64,000 nucleotides of DNA from Paenibacillus sp. DCT19. GTDB lineage: Bacteria; Bacillota; Bacilli; Paenibacillales; Paenibacillaceae. The stretch covers positions 4,909,501 through 4,973,500 of the forward strand of contig NZ_CP029639.1 in assembly GCF_003268635.1 (NCBI RefSeq), in the 5' to 3' direction. Below the pieces are notes generated by a model, which saw nothing but the letters and a program-made list of their open reading frames with translations, did no database searches and was not told the DNA's origin. Shown piece after piece: positions 28,757 to 39,260 of this stretch; positions within the stretch are counted from its first letter, which is position 1; each line of letters starts with the position of its first letter. The position numbers and the translations under genes were made by a program.

Positions 28757-30442
28757 TTATTTCAGATTCATCAATGCCATGACATCTGTCTTGCTCGCTT
28801 GATTGTACCAATCGTTGACTTCCTCGGTTACTTCATCGCCGCCCTTCTCATGCCATTGCTTAACAAAGGTATCGAACGCTTCGAGCGGTTCATTGCCATA
28901 AATGATTTTGGTGAATATCTCCTGTTCCATCGTGGTCAACTGTTCCCATATATTTTGCATTGTTGGTGTAGGTGGCCCGTTAAAATCATTGGGTATCAAG
29001 GAATCCCGGTTCTCATAAGAGATTCGATATCCGTCTTTGGTCGTTTGATCCCTTGAAGCACTCTGGAGAAGAACACCTGTATCCGGTTCTACGCCATTAG
29101 CCAGATCATAGTAAGACTGACCAGGGCCGTCGACGCTTGGTGTGTTTTTCGTAAAGGCCATTTTCCCGACCCCTTGCACGGCTTCTAACGGTGTATTGAA
29201 TTGCTGTGGGTCAAAAATGACTTCTTCGTTGACGATATCGTAGTCATATCCCTGCGCGTAGCCGTATTTAAATTCTCCTGTGCCAAACGCCGCATCGTAC
29301 ATTTTATCGTAGTACAGGAAGAAAGCTTCCATGTTCTGAAAGTCTTTGTTAAACATAAATACGCCATCGTTCAATTGAGCAGTCTGATAGGTTCTATCCC
29401 CGTTCACACCTTGGATGGTTGGATAGGGAACAACTTTGGCACCCTCAATATTTTTCTCCACATCCTTCACACTGCCGTATAACCAAGGTCGACCGACGAT
29501 AATGCCTGCCTTGCCTTCCGTAAAGTCTGACAAAGCGTCCCATGCTCCCTGCGTAGCCAGCTCTTTGTTCAAATATCCTTTAGCGTACCAATCACGCAGC
29601 TTGCCAAGTGCCTCCTTGTTGCCTGGAGCGACCGATCCATAGGTCAGTTTGCCATTATCATTAACCCATTGTCTTGGAAGATGTTTACCTGTATATGCAC
29701 TGAAAATCATGACCGGATCACTCACCCAGCCTGTGTTGTACGAATCTTTCCCCGAGAAAGTAAAGCCATATGTATCCTGCTTGCCATTACCATCCGGGTC
29801 ATCATTCGTAAATGCCGCAATAACTTGCTCGAACTCCTCCAGTGTTGTTGGCGCTTTCAATTGCAGTTTGTCGAGCCAATCTTGGCGAATCAACATGACT
29901 TCACCTTCTGTGAGATTTGGCGCAATCGCCATACCATACACTTTGCCGTCGCGAACAACCGGATTGAAGGTCGATGGATATTGTTTGTAAATTTCCTTGA
30001 TGCGGTCAGGCATGTATGTTGCGATATCTTCCGTAATTTCCTTTACCTGTCCAGATTCGATCAAGTCGTTAATCAGCATTGTGTCATAGACCGGTAGAAC
30101 GTCTGGCAGCTTCTCTGAACCCGTTAGTGCAAGCCGTAACTTGGTATTATATTGTGAAGCATCACCCCCAAGCAGCGTAGTTTCGATCTTAATGCCGAGC
30201 TTTTCCTCTCCCCAGCGAGTTAACACATTGTCATTCAGGCTTTCGCCGTTGATGTATTTGCCCGAATTCTCATCCTGTTGTTTGGCAATCGTCATGGTCA
30301 ATGGCGGATCATACTTTCCATCCTTCAGCACGGATTCTGGCGTAGCAACGTTATTGCTCTCTCCACTGCTACAACCAGCGACAACAAGTGCTGACAACAT
30401 GATTGTACTTAACATTTTCCACATCACATTTTTTCTGTTCAC
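28757..30442 (-). CDS. carbohydrate ABC transporter substrate-binding lipoprotein (LplA-like)
   Basis: About 561 residues. The lipobox VVAGC follows a short hydrophobic stretch, and the mature protein is a large solute-binding protein with LPDVLPVYDTMLINDLIESG and LIRQDWLDKLQLKAPTTLEE typical of LplA-type oligosaccharide binders. The start is placed at GTG 30442 because AGAGGGG precedes it at good distance. It feeds the two permeases upstream in the operon. Confidence 0.87.
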   Translation of the reverse strand: MNRKNVMWKMLSTIMLSALVVAGCSSGESNNVATPESVLKDGKYDPPLTMTIAKQQDENSGKYINGESLNDNVLTRWGEEKLGIKIETTLLGGDASQYNTKLRLALTGSEKLPDVLPVYDTMLINDLIESGQVKEITEDIATYMPDRIKEIYKQYPSTFNPVVRDGKVYGMAIAPNLTEGEVMLIRQDWLDKLQLKAPTTLEEFEQVIAAFTNDDPDGNGKQDTYGFTFSGKDSYNTGWVSDPVMIFSAYTGKHLPRQWVNDNGKLTYGSVAPGNKEALGKLRDWYAKGYLNKELATQGAWDALSDFTEGKAGIIVGRPWLYGSVKDVEKNIEGAKVVPYPTIQGVNGDRTYQTAQLNDGVFMFNKDFQNMEAFFLYYDKMYDAAFGTGEFKYGYAQGYDYDIVNEEVIFDPQQFNTPLEAVQGVGKMAFTKNTPSVDGPGQSYYDLANGVEPDTGVLLQSASRDQTTKDGYRISYENRDSLIPNDFNGPPTPTMQNIWEQLTTMEQEIFTKIIYGNEPLEAFDTFVKQWHEKGGDEVTEEVNDWYNQASKTDVMALMNLK

Positions 30443-30544
30443 GGAACTATTCCCCTCTGCTCGACTGGTGTTGCTATGAATACTATGGAATCCAGACCAT
30501 GTAAGCATGAATCCCGAACATATACTTACCTCTTGTACCTCTTC

Positions 30545-31414
30545 TTACTCTTTGACAGCCCCCAGCACAATTCCCTTCACGAAATATCGTTGTAAAAAAG
30601 GATAGACCATAATAATCGGCAGTGTGCTCACGAAAATTTGGGCTGCCTTGATGCTCTGTTCCGACATCGCTTCTACTTCCGACTGGCTCATCGCCATGTT
30701 CTGCATGTTGCTCTGCACCACTACGGTCTGTAGGAAAGAAGCCAGCGGATACTTACTCGCATCCGACATGTACAATATACCGTCAAACCAGGAGTTCCAG
30801 TGCCCCACCATAATAAACAAGGATACCGTAGCTATGCCTGGTAGAGACAACGGTAAATAAATTTTGCTAAGGATTGCAAAAAAGGAAGCTCCATCGATAA
30901 ATGCTGCTTCTTCCAGCGCTTTCGGAATCGTTTTGAAGAAGTTAACAAGAAGAATCAGATTATACGCTCCAAAAGCTCCTGGCAAGACCAACGCCCAGAT
31001 GGTATCCTTCAAGCCAAGACCTGTGACCAAAATATAAGACGGAATTAATCCCCCAGAGAAGAGCATCGTGAAGATAAAAAACCACATCAGCGCGTTGCGT
31101 CCCCGGAATTCCTTGGACAGCGCATATCCTGCGCAAGTAAGAATAAACATGCTGATGGATGTTCCGAGAACCGTTCGAAGAATCGAAGTCCACATGGAAC
31201 TGATAAAATTGGAATTGCTAAACGTTTTGACATAAGCGTCCGTATTGAAGCCGACTGGCCAAAATGATACCAGATTACCGCTTACTGCCGCTTTACTACT
31301 GAGGGATTGCGCGAGCAAATGAAGCAGTGGAAGAAAACACACCAGTCCAGCCAAGATCATAAATGCATAATTGAATACGGAGAAAACTCTATACCCTGTC
31401 GTCTTATGGTACAT
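30545..31414 (-). CDS. carbohydrate ABC transporter permease (LplC-like)
   Basis: 289 residues, about six membrane segments, with the EAA loop EEAAFIDGASFFAILSKIYL and the C-terminal YPFLQRYFVKGIVLGAVKE signature of LplC/MalG-type permeases. A GGGAGGGAGGGG tract precedes ATG 31414, 18 bp after the partner permease. Confidence 0.88.
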   Translation of the reverse strand: MYHKTTGYRVFSVFNYAFMILAGLVCFLPLLHLLAQSLSSKAAVSGNLVSFWPVGFNTDAYVKTFSNSNFISSMWTSILRTVLGTSISMFILTCAGYALSKEFRGRNALMWFFIFTMLFSGGLIPSYILVTGLGLKDTIWALVLPGAFGAYNLILLVNFFKTIPKALEEAAFIDGASFFAILSKIYLPLSLPGIATVSLFIMVGHWNSWFDGILYMSDASKYPLASFLQTVVVQSNMQNMAMSQSEVEAMSEQSIKAAQIFVSTLPIIMVYPFLQRYFVKGIVLGAVKE

Positions 31415-31432
31415 GCTGCCCCTCCCTCCCTG

Positions 31433-32395
31433 TTAAAATATTTTGTAGTTGGCATACTTATAGGCCAGCCTATAGGATACGACGATCAAGATTAGACTGA
31501 TCCCCGATTTGAACAACCCTACCGCTGTACCGAATCCGTATTGCCCATTCAACAAGGAAGAACGATAAACATAGGTGTCAATAATATCTCCCGTACTGTA
31601 GACAAGTGGGTTGTAGAGGTTGAATACCTGATCAAACCCTGCGTCCAGAATATTTCCCAGACTGAGCGTAGAAATGACAATAATCATTGGCAACATACTT
31701 GGCAGGGTAACGTATAAAATTTGCTGGCGACGTGTCGCACCATCAATTTCGGCCGCCTCATAATACGAAGGATTGATGCCTGCAATGGTCGCCAGATAGA
31801 CGATCATGCCAAACCCGAAGCTTTTCCATACATCGCTGACCACCACCGTATATCTGAAGAGATCTGGATCACCCAGAAAATAAATGGGAGAGATACCGAA
31901 CAGCTGAGTCAACACTTGGTTAATACCGCCATCCAATCCAAGGATGTTAATCATGAGCCCTGCAACCGTAACCCATGACAAGAAATGAGGCAGATAAACG
32001 AGTGTCTGCACACTTTTCTTAATGCCAACATTCCGCAGCTCGCTCAGCAAAATAGCCATGATGATCGGAACGATAATACCCACGATAATTTTGGAAACGG
32101 CGATAATTAACGTATTGATAATGGCTTGCGTTGCTTCGTCATACCGGAAGATCCTTTCGAAATTGTCCAGCCCGATCCAACGGGAACCTGAGATCCCGAG
32201 CCATGGTTTGTAATCCTGAAAAGCCATAAGCAGACCAACCATCGGACCATATGAAAAGATACAAACAAATACGAACGCGGGAACACACAATACATACAGT
32301 GGCCAGCTCTTCTTCAATTCCTTTTTCCAAGGCGTTCGCCGGGACACCCTGGGCGTTATATTCGAGCCTGTTTTTACGGAACCAATCTCATTAAT
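31433..32395 (-). CDS. carbohydrate ABC transporter permease (LplB-like), possible ATT start
   Basis: Six membrane segments, the N-terminal SYGPMVGLLMAFQDYKPW pattern of LplB permeases, and the EAA loop YYEAAEIDGATRRQQILYV. The first ordinary start in frame is GTG 32347 without a good ribosome binding site. In the same frame, ATT 32395 lies 7 nt after a perfect GAGGAGGT and adds a natural-looking N-terminus (NEIGSVKTGSNITPRVS), giving 320 residues. The start is therefore uncertain: a rare ATT start or a base error. First gene of the sugar operon. Confidence 0.83.
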   Translation of the reverse strand: MNEIGSVKTGSNITPRVSRRTPWKKELKKSWPLYVLCVPAFVFVCIFSYGPMVGLLMAFQDYKPWLGISGSRWIGLDNFERIFRYDEATQAIINTLIIAVSKIIVGIIVPIIMAILLSELRNVGIKKSVQTLVYLPHFLSWVTVAGLMINILGLDGGINQVLTQLFGISPIYFLGDPDLFRYTVVVSDVWKSFGFGMIVYLATIAGINPSYYEAAEIDGATRRQQILYVTLPSMLPMIIVISTLSLGNILDAGFDQVFNLYNPLVYSTGDIIDTYVYRSSLLNGQYGFGTAVGLFKSGISLILIVVSYRLAYKYANYKIF

Positions 32396-32451
32396 GGTGC
32401 ATACCTCCTCTGTGATGGCTCTGGGGACGCGTCCTCGTAATGTAAGCTTAA

Positions 32452-32466
32452 CAAAAGCGCTTTCAT
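32452..32466 (-). promoter_or_regulatory. cre-like CcpA site upstream of the sugar operon
   Basis: On the minus strand ATGAAAGCGCTTTTG fits the Bacillus cre consensus WTGNAANCGNWNNCA except for the final bases. A second similar box (TGAAAGCGGTTT) lies at 32517-32528. Both are between the operon and the divergent kinase gene. Carbon catabolite control is expected for a locus of this kind. Confidence 0.45.
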
Positions 32467-32632
32467 GTCAAAATGCCAAAATGTGAAGATCATAACCTCA
32501 ATCTGAATCACTTTTAAACCGCTTTCATTTTAAAGTCCGATCACTCTTCCGCTTTGATCCAGATTGGCTTATGATGAAAATGAAATTGCAATCCGTCGCA
32601 CTTTAAGTTATACGTGTAGGAAAGGAATACAC

Positions 32633-34344
32633 ATGATTAGAAAAATGTACATGAAACGTTTTATCTATTTCTTTGTTTTTTTCTGTTATTAACACTGAGT
32701 TTATTCTTCGTGATGAATCGATTGAGTTCGAAGACTTTGGAGGAAAATTTGATCACAGCCTCCAAGAACCAGCTTGATTATGTAAAGGGCATTCTGGATG
32801 GAATTATGTATGAGGCTAACATGTACGGGGTTCAGTTTGCAGCTGACAGTGACGTCAGGTTTTATCAGAGGCAAGTGCTGGAGCTGAGTAATTACGATTC
32901 CCAGATGAAGAAAAATGACATTGTTGATCGCTTACGCCAAACCCTTCTGTCTAGCCGTTCCATTGAATCTATCGGGATCTATTGGAAAAATGAAGGAACG
33001 TTTCTGTCTACCAGCAATTCGCTGGAGGCGCGACTTCCATTTAACGAGATTCAGCGAGCCGGCTGGCGTATTATCGATGATAGCTTGTATTATTTTGCAG
33101 CCTACCCTTATATCCAAAAATCCGAGCAATTGAAGCCCGTTCAATATGTTGTTGGCGTTAAGCTGAACAATGATTACCTGAAGAGCCTGCTTCAGAAGGC
33201 TGTTAACAATGATAGCTCGAACGCTTTTCTATGGTTTGACGACCACCGATTATGGGACGAGAAGGAAGTAGATAACGATCTATTGAAAGCGATTTCAGAT
33301 CTTCTATTACCGCAAGAAGGAGCCACACTAAAATATGATTATCATACGAATTCCGAAAACTATTATGTGCTTTCCCGTTATATTGAACAGCTCGACACCT
33401 ATCTGATCACCTATACACGTACCAATGATTTCCTTAAACCACTTGATCATAATCGAAAGGTATTCCTGATCAGTATTATAGCCGTTCTGACACTGGGGCT
33501 GATTGTCATCTTTACGTTCTACCGGAATTACGATCGTAATATCCGCTTAATGGAAAGAAAATTCTTGCAGGTTGAGCAGGGCAATCATAGTACACGAATT
33601 ACAGAAAATACGGATAACGAATTTTACGTCCTGTTTCGAAGTTTTAATCACATGGTAGCTGAGATTCAGGATCTATTTGTCTCCTTGAAGACCGAGACGG
33701 AATTGAGAAGGAGTGCGGAGCTGAAGCAACTACAAGCCCAGATTAATCCTCATTTTCTGTACAACAGTTTATTCTTCATTATGTCGGTAGCCAAATTCTC
33801 CCCTGATGCTGTCATGCGAATGAGCAAACATCTCGCTGAATATTATCGTTACTTGACCAGACTGGATAAACATGAAGTCACGTTACAAGAGGAATTGCAG
33901 TTTGCGGAACACTTCTTAATCATCATGACCCTGAGTAAAAAAATAGAGTATGCCATCGATCTTCCGTCCGAACTCGCCTCCCTCCCAATCATGCCACTAA
34001 TCATCCAGCCTGTCGTGGAGAACGCCATTCAGCATGGTATTGAAGGGCAACAGGGAGCCAACCGGGTAAACATCGATGTTAAACAGGCAGAAGAAGTCAT
34101 TTTCATTCGGGTATCGGATGATGGAAAAGGTCTTACACCGGATGAAATCCGAAAGGTGGAGGGACAGCTTGATAGTGACACCCCGCCTGAAGGAACCCGA
34201 GGTGTGGGTCTGTGGAATGTTAATCGGCGTCTCAAAAATACGTATGGCGAGCGTAGTGGGCTAGCATTTTCAACCAATGACTGGGGCGGACTATCTGTCC
34301 TGCTGATGATTCACGTTCCGACAGAGAAAGGAGAGAGCATATGA
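32633..34344 (+). CDS. YesM-type sensor histidine kinase, frameshifted near the N-terminus
   Basis: The frame from 32710 lacks its first membrane helix. ATG 32633, preceded by AGGAAAGGAA, opens MIRKMYMKRFIYFFVFF and then runs to a stop. Adding one T to the T7 run at 32676-32682 gives LLLTLSLFFVMNRLSS and joins both, for 570 residues. The layout is membrane helix, extracellular sensor, second helix (about residue 280), HAMP, His_kinase domain with the phospho-acceptor in QAQINPHFLYNSL, and an ATPase domain with VENAIQHG and GVGLWNVNRR. It pairs with the response regulator overlapping by 4 bp. It is divergent from, and likely activates, the sugar operon. Confidence 0.87.
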
Positions 34345-35690
34345 AGCTGTTAATTGTTGATGATGGGCATTATGTCGTGGAGTATATGAAGCATTTGGTG
34401 GATTGGCGTTCCTTCGGTATTCATCAGATTGAGACAACGACCAATTCCATTGAAGCGAGAGAAATGTTGAATGGAAGTACGATCGACGTTTTGATTACGG
34501 ACATTCGCATGCCTGAGGTTTCGGGAATCGATCTGCTGCACCACATTCATCAGAACAACTTGGCAACCAAAGTCATCATCCTCTCCGGATATTCCGAGTT
34601 TGATTATGCACAGCAAGGAATCCGTCTCGGGGCTTTGGACTATTTACTTAAACCAGTTGATAAAGACGACGTGGAGAAAGCGATGTCCAAAGCCATTCAA
34701 AAAATTCAGAAATCACGCCCTGTTCACGCCGTCAATTGGGAACACTTCAATGGTATGGGCTATCTACTCTCGCTACTTTCTCAGAACGAAACTTTAAAGG
34801 AAGAGTATGATGTATACACAGCATGTTTAGGAGAAACTCGTTATTGCTACTTCAAGCTTGAGCATTACACGGAAGCAGATGTAGCACGTATCAGGCACAC
34901 TGTTGCCGAACCATCTAATCCATTCGTTTGGACTTCAGGATCACATCTGGTCGCCTGTATACCCGAAGAAGCAGCACGAAGACTCGCTACCGAGTTGAAG
35001 CAAGCGATCATGTCCTCACCGTTCGCATTGACCAACCGGAATGAGACACGGGAACAATTCTATCGTTTTTTCCTGAATGAAGACGTTAGCTCTAGCGATT
35101 TTGTTGGGTTAGGGGCCCTTTCTTCGGTGGAAAGTGATTCGGAATCGATGGGCAATATCATACATACGTATGAGCGAATCGCTGATAGAAAACATAAACG
35201 AATCTATCTAATGGAGATCATCACGTCGATCTATCTTAAGGACAAAAATCAGGATACAACAAAAATAGCCGATTGGATATTCCATCGGCTTCAAGATCCC
35301 GACAAGTTCGGGCCAATTCTCATCGATACATTCAGCAGAATCCGTATCAACAAACAAATGTCCATTCAAACGATCGTTGATAAAGTACGAAGATACATTG
35401 AAGACCACCTTTCCCACGGTCTTAGCCTGGATGAATTAGGAAAAGTTGCTCATCTTCATCCGGTCTACTTTTCCAAGCTGTTCAAACAAGAGACGGGAGA
35501 GAACGTGTCCAACTACATTTCGAGAAAACGGTTGGAGAAGGCTTCCCAGCTGCTCCAGGATTCCGAACTCCGAATAGCTGATATTGCGCAAATGATCGGT
35601 TACCGTAAGATTCAATATTTCATTCAGTTGTTCAAACAGGAGTACGGCGTCACGCCATACCAGTATCGGAGAAACATGACTCACCAATAA
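34341..35690 (+). CDS. YesN-type response regulator with AraC DNA-binding domain
   Basis: 449 residues. The receiver domain (1-120) has phospho-acceptor Asp in LITDIRMPEVSG and Lys in LLKPVDK. A linker region is followed by two AraC helix-turn-helix units at the C-terminus (LSLDELGKVAHLHPVYFSKL, then IADIAQMIGYRKIQYFIQLF). Start and kinase stop overlap as ATGA. Likely transcriptional activator of the divergent GH43/ABC operon. Confidence 0.9.
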   Translation: MKLLIVDDGHYVVEYMKHLVDWRSFGIHQIETTTNSIEAREMLNGSTIDVLITDIRMPEVSGIDLLHHIHQNNLATKVIILSGYSEFDYAQQGIRLGALDYLLKPVDKDDVEKAMSKAIQKIQKSRPVHAVNWEHFNGMGYLLSLLSQNETLKEEYDVYTACLGETRYCYFKLEHYTEADVARIRHTVAEPSNPFVWTSGSHLVACIPEEAARRLATELKQAIMSSPFALTNRNETREQFYRFFLNEDVSSSDFVGLGALSSVESDSESMGNIIHTYERIADRKHKRIYLMEIITSIYLKDKNQDTTKIADWIFHRLQDPDKFGPILIDTFSRIRINKQMSIQTIVDKVRRYIEDHLSHGLSLDELGKVAHLHPVYFSKLFKQETGENVSNYISRKRLEKASQLLQDSELRIADIAQMIGYRKIQYFIQLFKQEYGVTPYQYRRNMTHQ

Positions 35691-35771
35691 AGACGTATTT
35701 CACTAGCACACGGGTCATTTCAAGCTTTTAACATGCAACATTCAACATCGAGCTTTCATGTTAATCATCTC

Positions 35772-35803
35772 ACCGTTCCCAGCCTTGGAGCGGTTTTTCT
35801 TTT
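35772..35803 (+). terminator. rho-independent terminator after the two-component operon
   Basis: Stem ACCGTTCC / GGAGCGGT (35772-35779 with 35787-35794, one G-T pair), then a run rich in T. It lies 80 bp behind the regulator stop and touches the stop of the convergent monooxygenase gene. Confidence 0.65.
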
Positions 35804-37124
35804 ATTGTGCCGTTTCAAGTGAATATCGATTATGTGGAATCGGAAGACCCAGGTTACCCCGCAATGTATCCTGCTCATATTCTGTGCGGAATAAGCCCCG
35901 CTCTTGTAATACCGGAACGACTAGATCCACGAAATCCGCCAAGCCATTTGGAACAACGGTACGAATGTTGAAGCCATCCGCCGCGCCACCTTCGAACCAT
36001 TCCTGAATTTGGTCAGCGATTTGCTCGGGTGTGCCGATGAAGGATGTTCTTGGCGTTGAAGCAAGCAGAGCTACTTCGCGTAGGCTCAGCCCTTGCTCAC
36101 GAGCCTGCTGCTTGATTTTGTCCGTTGTACTGCGGAAGCTGTTGCTGCCCAGATCACCAATATCAGGGAACGGTTCATCCAGTGGAAATTGAGAGAAATC
36201 ATAATGCTCAAAGTACCGTCCCAAGTAATTCAGCGCCTGATCAATACTGACCAGTTCAGCACTCTCTTGATACTTGCGTTCAGCCTCCTCTTCCGTTCTG
36301 CCTACGATAGGCCCAATGCCAGGGAAGATTAGCAGTTCTTCGGGGTTGCGTCCATAAGCTGCTGCTCTTGCCTTCACATCCTGGTAGAACTCGCGCGCTT
36401 CTTCTAACGTCTCATGTCCCGTATAGATTGCATCAGCCGATCGAGCAGCCAGATCCTTACCGGATTCAGAAGAGCCTGCCTGAAAAATAACCGGTTGTCC
36501 CTGCTTGGAACGTGCAACGTTCAGCGGACCTTGAACAGAGAAGTGTTTTCCTTTGTGATGCAACGTATGTAACTTCGCCGGATCGAAGAACACCCCGTTC
36601 TCCTTATCCCCGACAAAGGCATCATCCTCCCAGGAATCCCACAAACCTTTGACAACTTCGAGATGCTCCTCAGCGATCTCATAGCGTAACGCGTGATTCG
36701 GATGCTCACCTTTGCCAAAATTGAGGGCAGATCCTTCCAGTGGTGAAGTCACCACATTCCAGCCTGCACGCCCTTGACTGATGTGATCCAGTGAAGCAAA
36801 CTGTCTAGCCACCGTAAACGGCTCACTGTATGATGTCGACAATGTGGCTACGAGACCAATGTGAGAGGTTGCTCCCCCCAGCGCAGACAAGAGCGTTACA
36901 GGCTCAAATCGATTCAGAAAATGAGGATTGGATTTCTCATTAATAAAGAGACCGTCTGCAATAAAAAGCAGATCGAACTTGCCTTCTTCTGCTTTGAGTG
37001 CTTGTTTTTTATAAAAATCCAGGCTTACACTCGCATTAATCGGAATATCCGGATGTCTCCAGAATGAAATGCTGTTGCCAACTCCGTTTAGATTCGCTCC
37101 CAATCTCAACTGTCTTTGCGCCAT
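35802..37124 (-). CDS. LLM-class flavin-dependent monooxygenase (NtaA/SnaA/DszA type)
   Basis: About 440 residues with the family's signs: [20 protein letters not shown] near the N-terminus, [27 protein letters not shown] and [17 protein letters not shown]. Such enzymes use FMNH2 from a partner reductase to oxidise nitrilotriacetate-, sulfur- or similar compounds. Start ATG 37124 follows GGGAGG. The MFS exporter gene ends 13 bp upstream, so the two form an operon. Substrate unknown. Confidence 0.86.
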   Translation of the reverse strand: MAQRQLRLGANLNGVGNSISFWRHPDIPINASVSLDFYKKQALKAEEGKFDLLFIADGLFINEKSNPHFLNRFEPVTLLSALGGATSHIGLVATLSTSYSEPFTVARQFASLDHISQGRAGWNVVTSPLEGSALNFGKGEHPNHALRYEIAEEHLEVVKGLWDSWEDDAFVGDKENGVFFDPAKLHTLHHKGKHFSVQGPLNVARSKQGQPVIFQAGSSESGKDLAARSADAIYTGHETLEEAREFYQDVKARAAAYGRNPEELLIFPGIGPIVGRTEEEAERKYQESAELVSIDQALNYLGRYFEHYDFSQFPLDEPFPDIGDLGSNSFRSTTDKIKQQAREQGLSLREVALLASTPRTSFIGTPEQIADQIQEWFEGGAADGFNIRTVVPNGLADFVDLVVPVLQERGLFRTEYEQDTLRGNLGLPIPHNRYSLETAQ

Positions 37125-37137
37125 ATCGAAGCCCTCC

Positions 37138-38370
37138 CTATAATTTGTTAAGTGTTGTCTCACGATCACTCGTCACAACCTGCCGAACAGTTCCTTGCTT
37201 GAACTCCTTCGCCCTAACCACCCAAGCCGCAGTGAGCAGTACAATTCCCGTGAGTAGGAATATAAAAGGAATACCTGTCCACCCTCCCAGAAAGCCACCG
37301 AGAAGTGGTCCTAGGACAATACCGAACTGGCTTGCACTCTGACTTAAGCTAACGGCTCTACCTCGAAATTCCTTAGCAGCATATTGAATAATGAGTGAAT
37401 TAAGAGCCGGGTACACAGCCGCGAAGAAAAGCCCATACACAAACCGCAGACTACCGAAATAAATGAGATTCGTCGCAGTCAACTGCAATAGGCTACCGAT
37501 GCCTCCACCCAGTAGACCGATAAACAACGTTTTCTCATATCCGATCCTTCCACCAATCCGTCCCCAACGAGGCCCCATAATCACCGTTGCTATGCCGATC
37601 GCGGAGAAGACAATTCCCGCACTAAGTGTCGCACGGCTGACATCCCCACCTATCTGCACAACGTACAGCGTCAGCACAGGTTCAATAATTAACACTGAAG
37701 TGGAGACGAGCAAAATCAACCCATAGATTCGCATAAGACCTGGTGTGCTCGCTGCTTGCTTCACGTCATCTAGAATGCTGGAACGAGCGATATTACGAGG
37801 CTCACGTGATTCCTTGACACCCAGCACCATGAGAGCAGATAGCAGTGTAATGATCCCTGAGGCAATGAAGCAGCCACGTAGACCTACCCATTGACTAAGA
37901 ATTCCACCTGCCAGCGGACCAAGAATGCTTCCAGCAGCTGTAGCTGTTGAGATGACTCCTAGTGCATAACCCACATGTTTCTCTGGCGTGTTGGTACCAA
38001 CCAGCGTAAGCGATGCCGGATTGAAGCCAGCCATTAGTCCCTGGAAGACCCGAACAGCAATAAAGGTAAAGGGATCGTATACCCAATAGTTGGCTAAATG
38101 TGCAATCGCCAGACCGACCCCTGAGCGAATCAGCATCAGCTTGCTACCGTACCTGTCCGCTAGTGATCCCCAGAACGGGGCACAGAGTCCACTGATCAGA
38201 AAGCTAATGGAAATGGCGATGCCAGCCCAGACCTCCACCCCCTGATGGATGCCAAGATCATTTTGCAGAAACAGTGGAAAGAACGGGACAGATAAGGTGT
38301 ATGCCATATGATTGAAGAACAAGCCCAGCCACAGAATATACAGATTCCGTTTCCAATGAACCATCGACAT
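37138..38370 (-). CDS. MFS multidrug-type efflux transporter
   Basis: 410 residues with 12 predicted membrane segments. The loop motif [13 protein letters not shown] (motif A) and the [16 protein letters not shown] region are typical of DHA1 drug:H+ antiporters of the MdtG/YfmO kind. First gene of a two-gene operon with the flavin monooxygenase, suggesting detoxification or handling of one compound. Confidence 0.83.
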   Translation of the reverse strand: MSMVHWKRNLYILWLGLFFNHMAYTLSVPFFPLFLQNDLGIHQGVEVWAGIAISISFLISGLCAPFWGSLADRYGSKLMLIRSGVGLAIAHLANYWVYDPFTFIAVRVFQGLMAGFNPASLTLVGTNTPEKHVGYALGVISTATAAGSILGPLAGGILSQWVGLRGCFIASGIITLLSALMVLGVKESREPRNIARSSILDDVKQAASTPGLMRIYGLILLVSTSVLIIEPVLTLYVVQIGGDVSRATLSAGIVFSAIGIATVIMGPRWGRIGGRIGYEKTLFIGLLGGGIGSLLQLTATNLIYFGSLRFVYGLFFAAVYPALNSLIIQYAAKEFRGRAVSLSQSASQFGIVLGPLLGGFLGGWTGIPFIFLLTGIVLLTAAWVVRAKEFKQGTVRQVVTSDRETTLNKL

Positions 38371-38507
38371 TCCTCATATTCAATAATTCCTATATAAAAA
38401 GTAGGTTATAGAGTATATTAGAATATCTCACCGTGAATGTATAATAGAAAAGTTCAATAGACCCATTCAACAATTAAATGAATGGATCTATGTTCTGTTT
38501 AACATAT

Positions 38508-38969
38508 TTAATGATTATGGTTAGACTCCTGTGGAACTAGCTTGGACATAAACACATCAACCTCATCTTCCGTATCCAGAACAAACCCTAGACGCTCATA
38601 CAATCGCCGCGCTGGACTTCCTTGCAGCACATTTAAGGTAACTCGTTTGCCCCGAATCTCTTCCCGATCCAGTAACATGTTCAGCACCTGCGTTCCAATT
38701 CGTTTGCCCTGATGGTCTGGATGAATATAAAAATGTTCTAACAAATATTCCTCTGCTCTAGGCTTAAATGCAATACATCCCACCATAGAGCCTTCAGCTT
38801 CAATAATCCACGTATAGGCGGGGTCGAATGTTGTACGGAAACGTTCACGTACCCTCACCTCATCATACCTCCCTAATCGCGTTAGATCATCGTACAGAAC
38901 TAAGGCTCTTAATTCTGCAAGCTGTTCCTGGTCTTCCTGATGTGATTGTCGCATCGTAACTGGAACCAC
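38508..38969 (-). CDS. GNAT family N-acetyltransferase
   Basis: About 153 residues with the acetyl-CoA binding core HFYIHPDHQGKRIGTQVLNM and the C-terminal ARRLYERLGF. The open frame extends upstream to 39218, but that part does not look like GNAT. GTG 38969 with GAGAGGGG upstream gives a normal-length protein, so it is preferred. Acceptor unknown. Confidence 0.75.
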   Translation of the reverse strand: MVPVTMRQSHQEDQEQLAELRALVLYDDLTRLGRYDEVRVRERFRTTFDPAYTWIIEAEGSMVGCIAFKPRAEEYLLEHFYIHPDHQGKRIGTQVLNMLLDREEIRGKRVTLNVLQGSPARRLYERLGFVLDTEDEVDVFMSKLVPQESNHNH

Positions 38970-39198
38970 CTCAACACCCCTCTCTAGAACCTCACTATAC
39001 ATCTTTGAAAACAAAGTTACCTTCATTTTTTTGCTTACTAGGACAACAAAGTCATTGAATGAACTACAAGTATTCCCATTAAGCTGCTTCTCGTAAGTAA
39101 AGTACTCTTCATTTACGTAGGAAAATGTGGGAGAGAACCGTTGAAATATTTGTGTTGTAACAAACATAATAGTTCGTATATAATAAAACAAATTACTA

Positions 39199-39216
39199 GT
39201 TCTATAAATATAGAAC
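39199..39216. promoter_or_regulatory. perfect palindrome, candidate operator of the ArsR-type regulator
   Basis: GTTCTATA-AA-TATAGAAC: 8-bp arms with a 2-bp centre, 45 bp upstream of the regulator start at 39261. Its position and symmetry fit an autoregulatory site for the ArsR-family protein encoded next. Confidence 0.5.
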
Positions 39217-39260
39217 AAAAAAAAGATAGATTACATACTGAAAGGAAAGGAAGCACAATT

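Noticed and set aside
38970..39218. Longer GNAT protein with 80 extra N-terminal residues
   Set aside because: The extra part does not resemble an acetyltransferase and overlaps the promoter region of the divergent ArsR-type gene.
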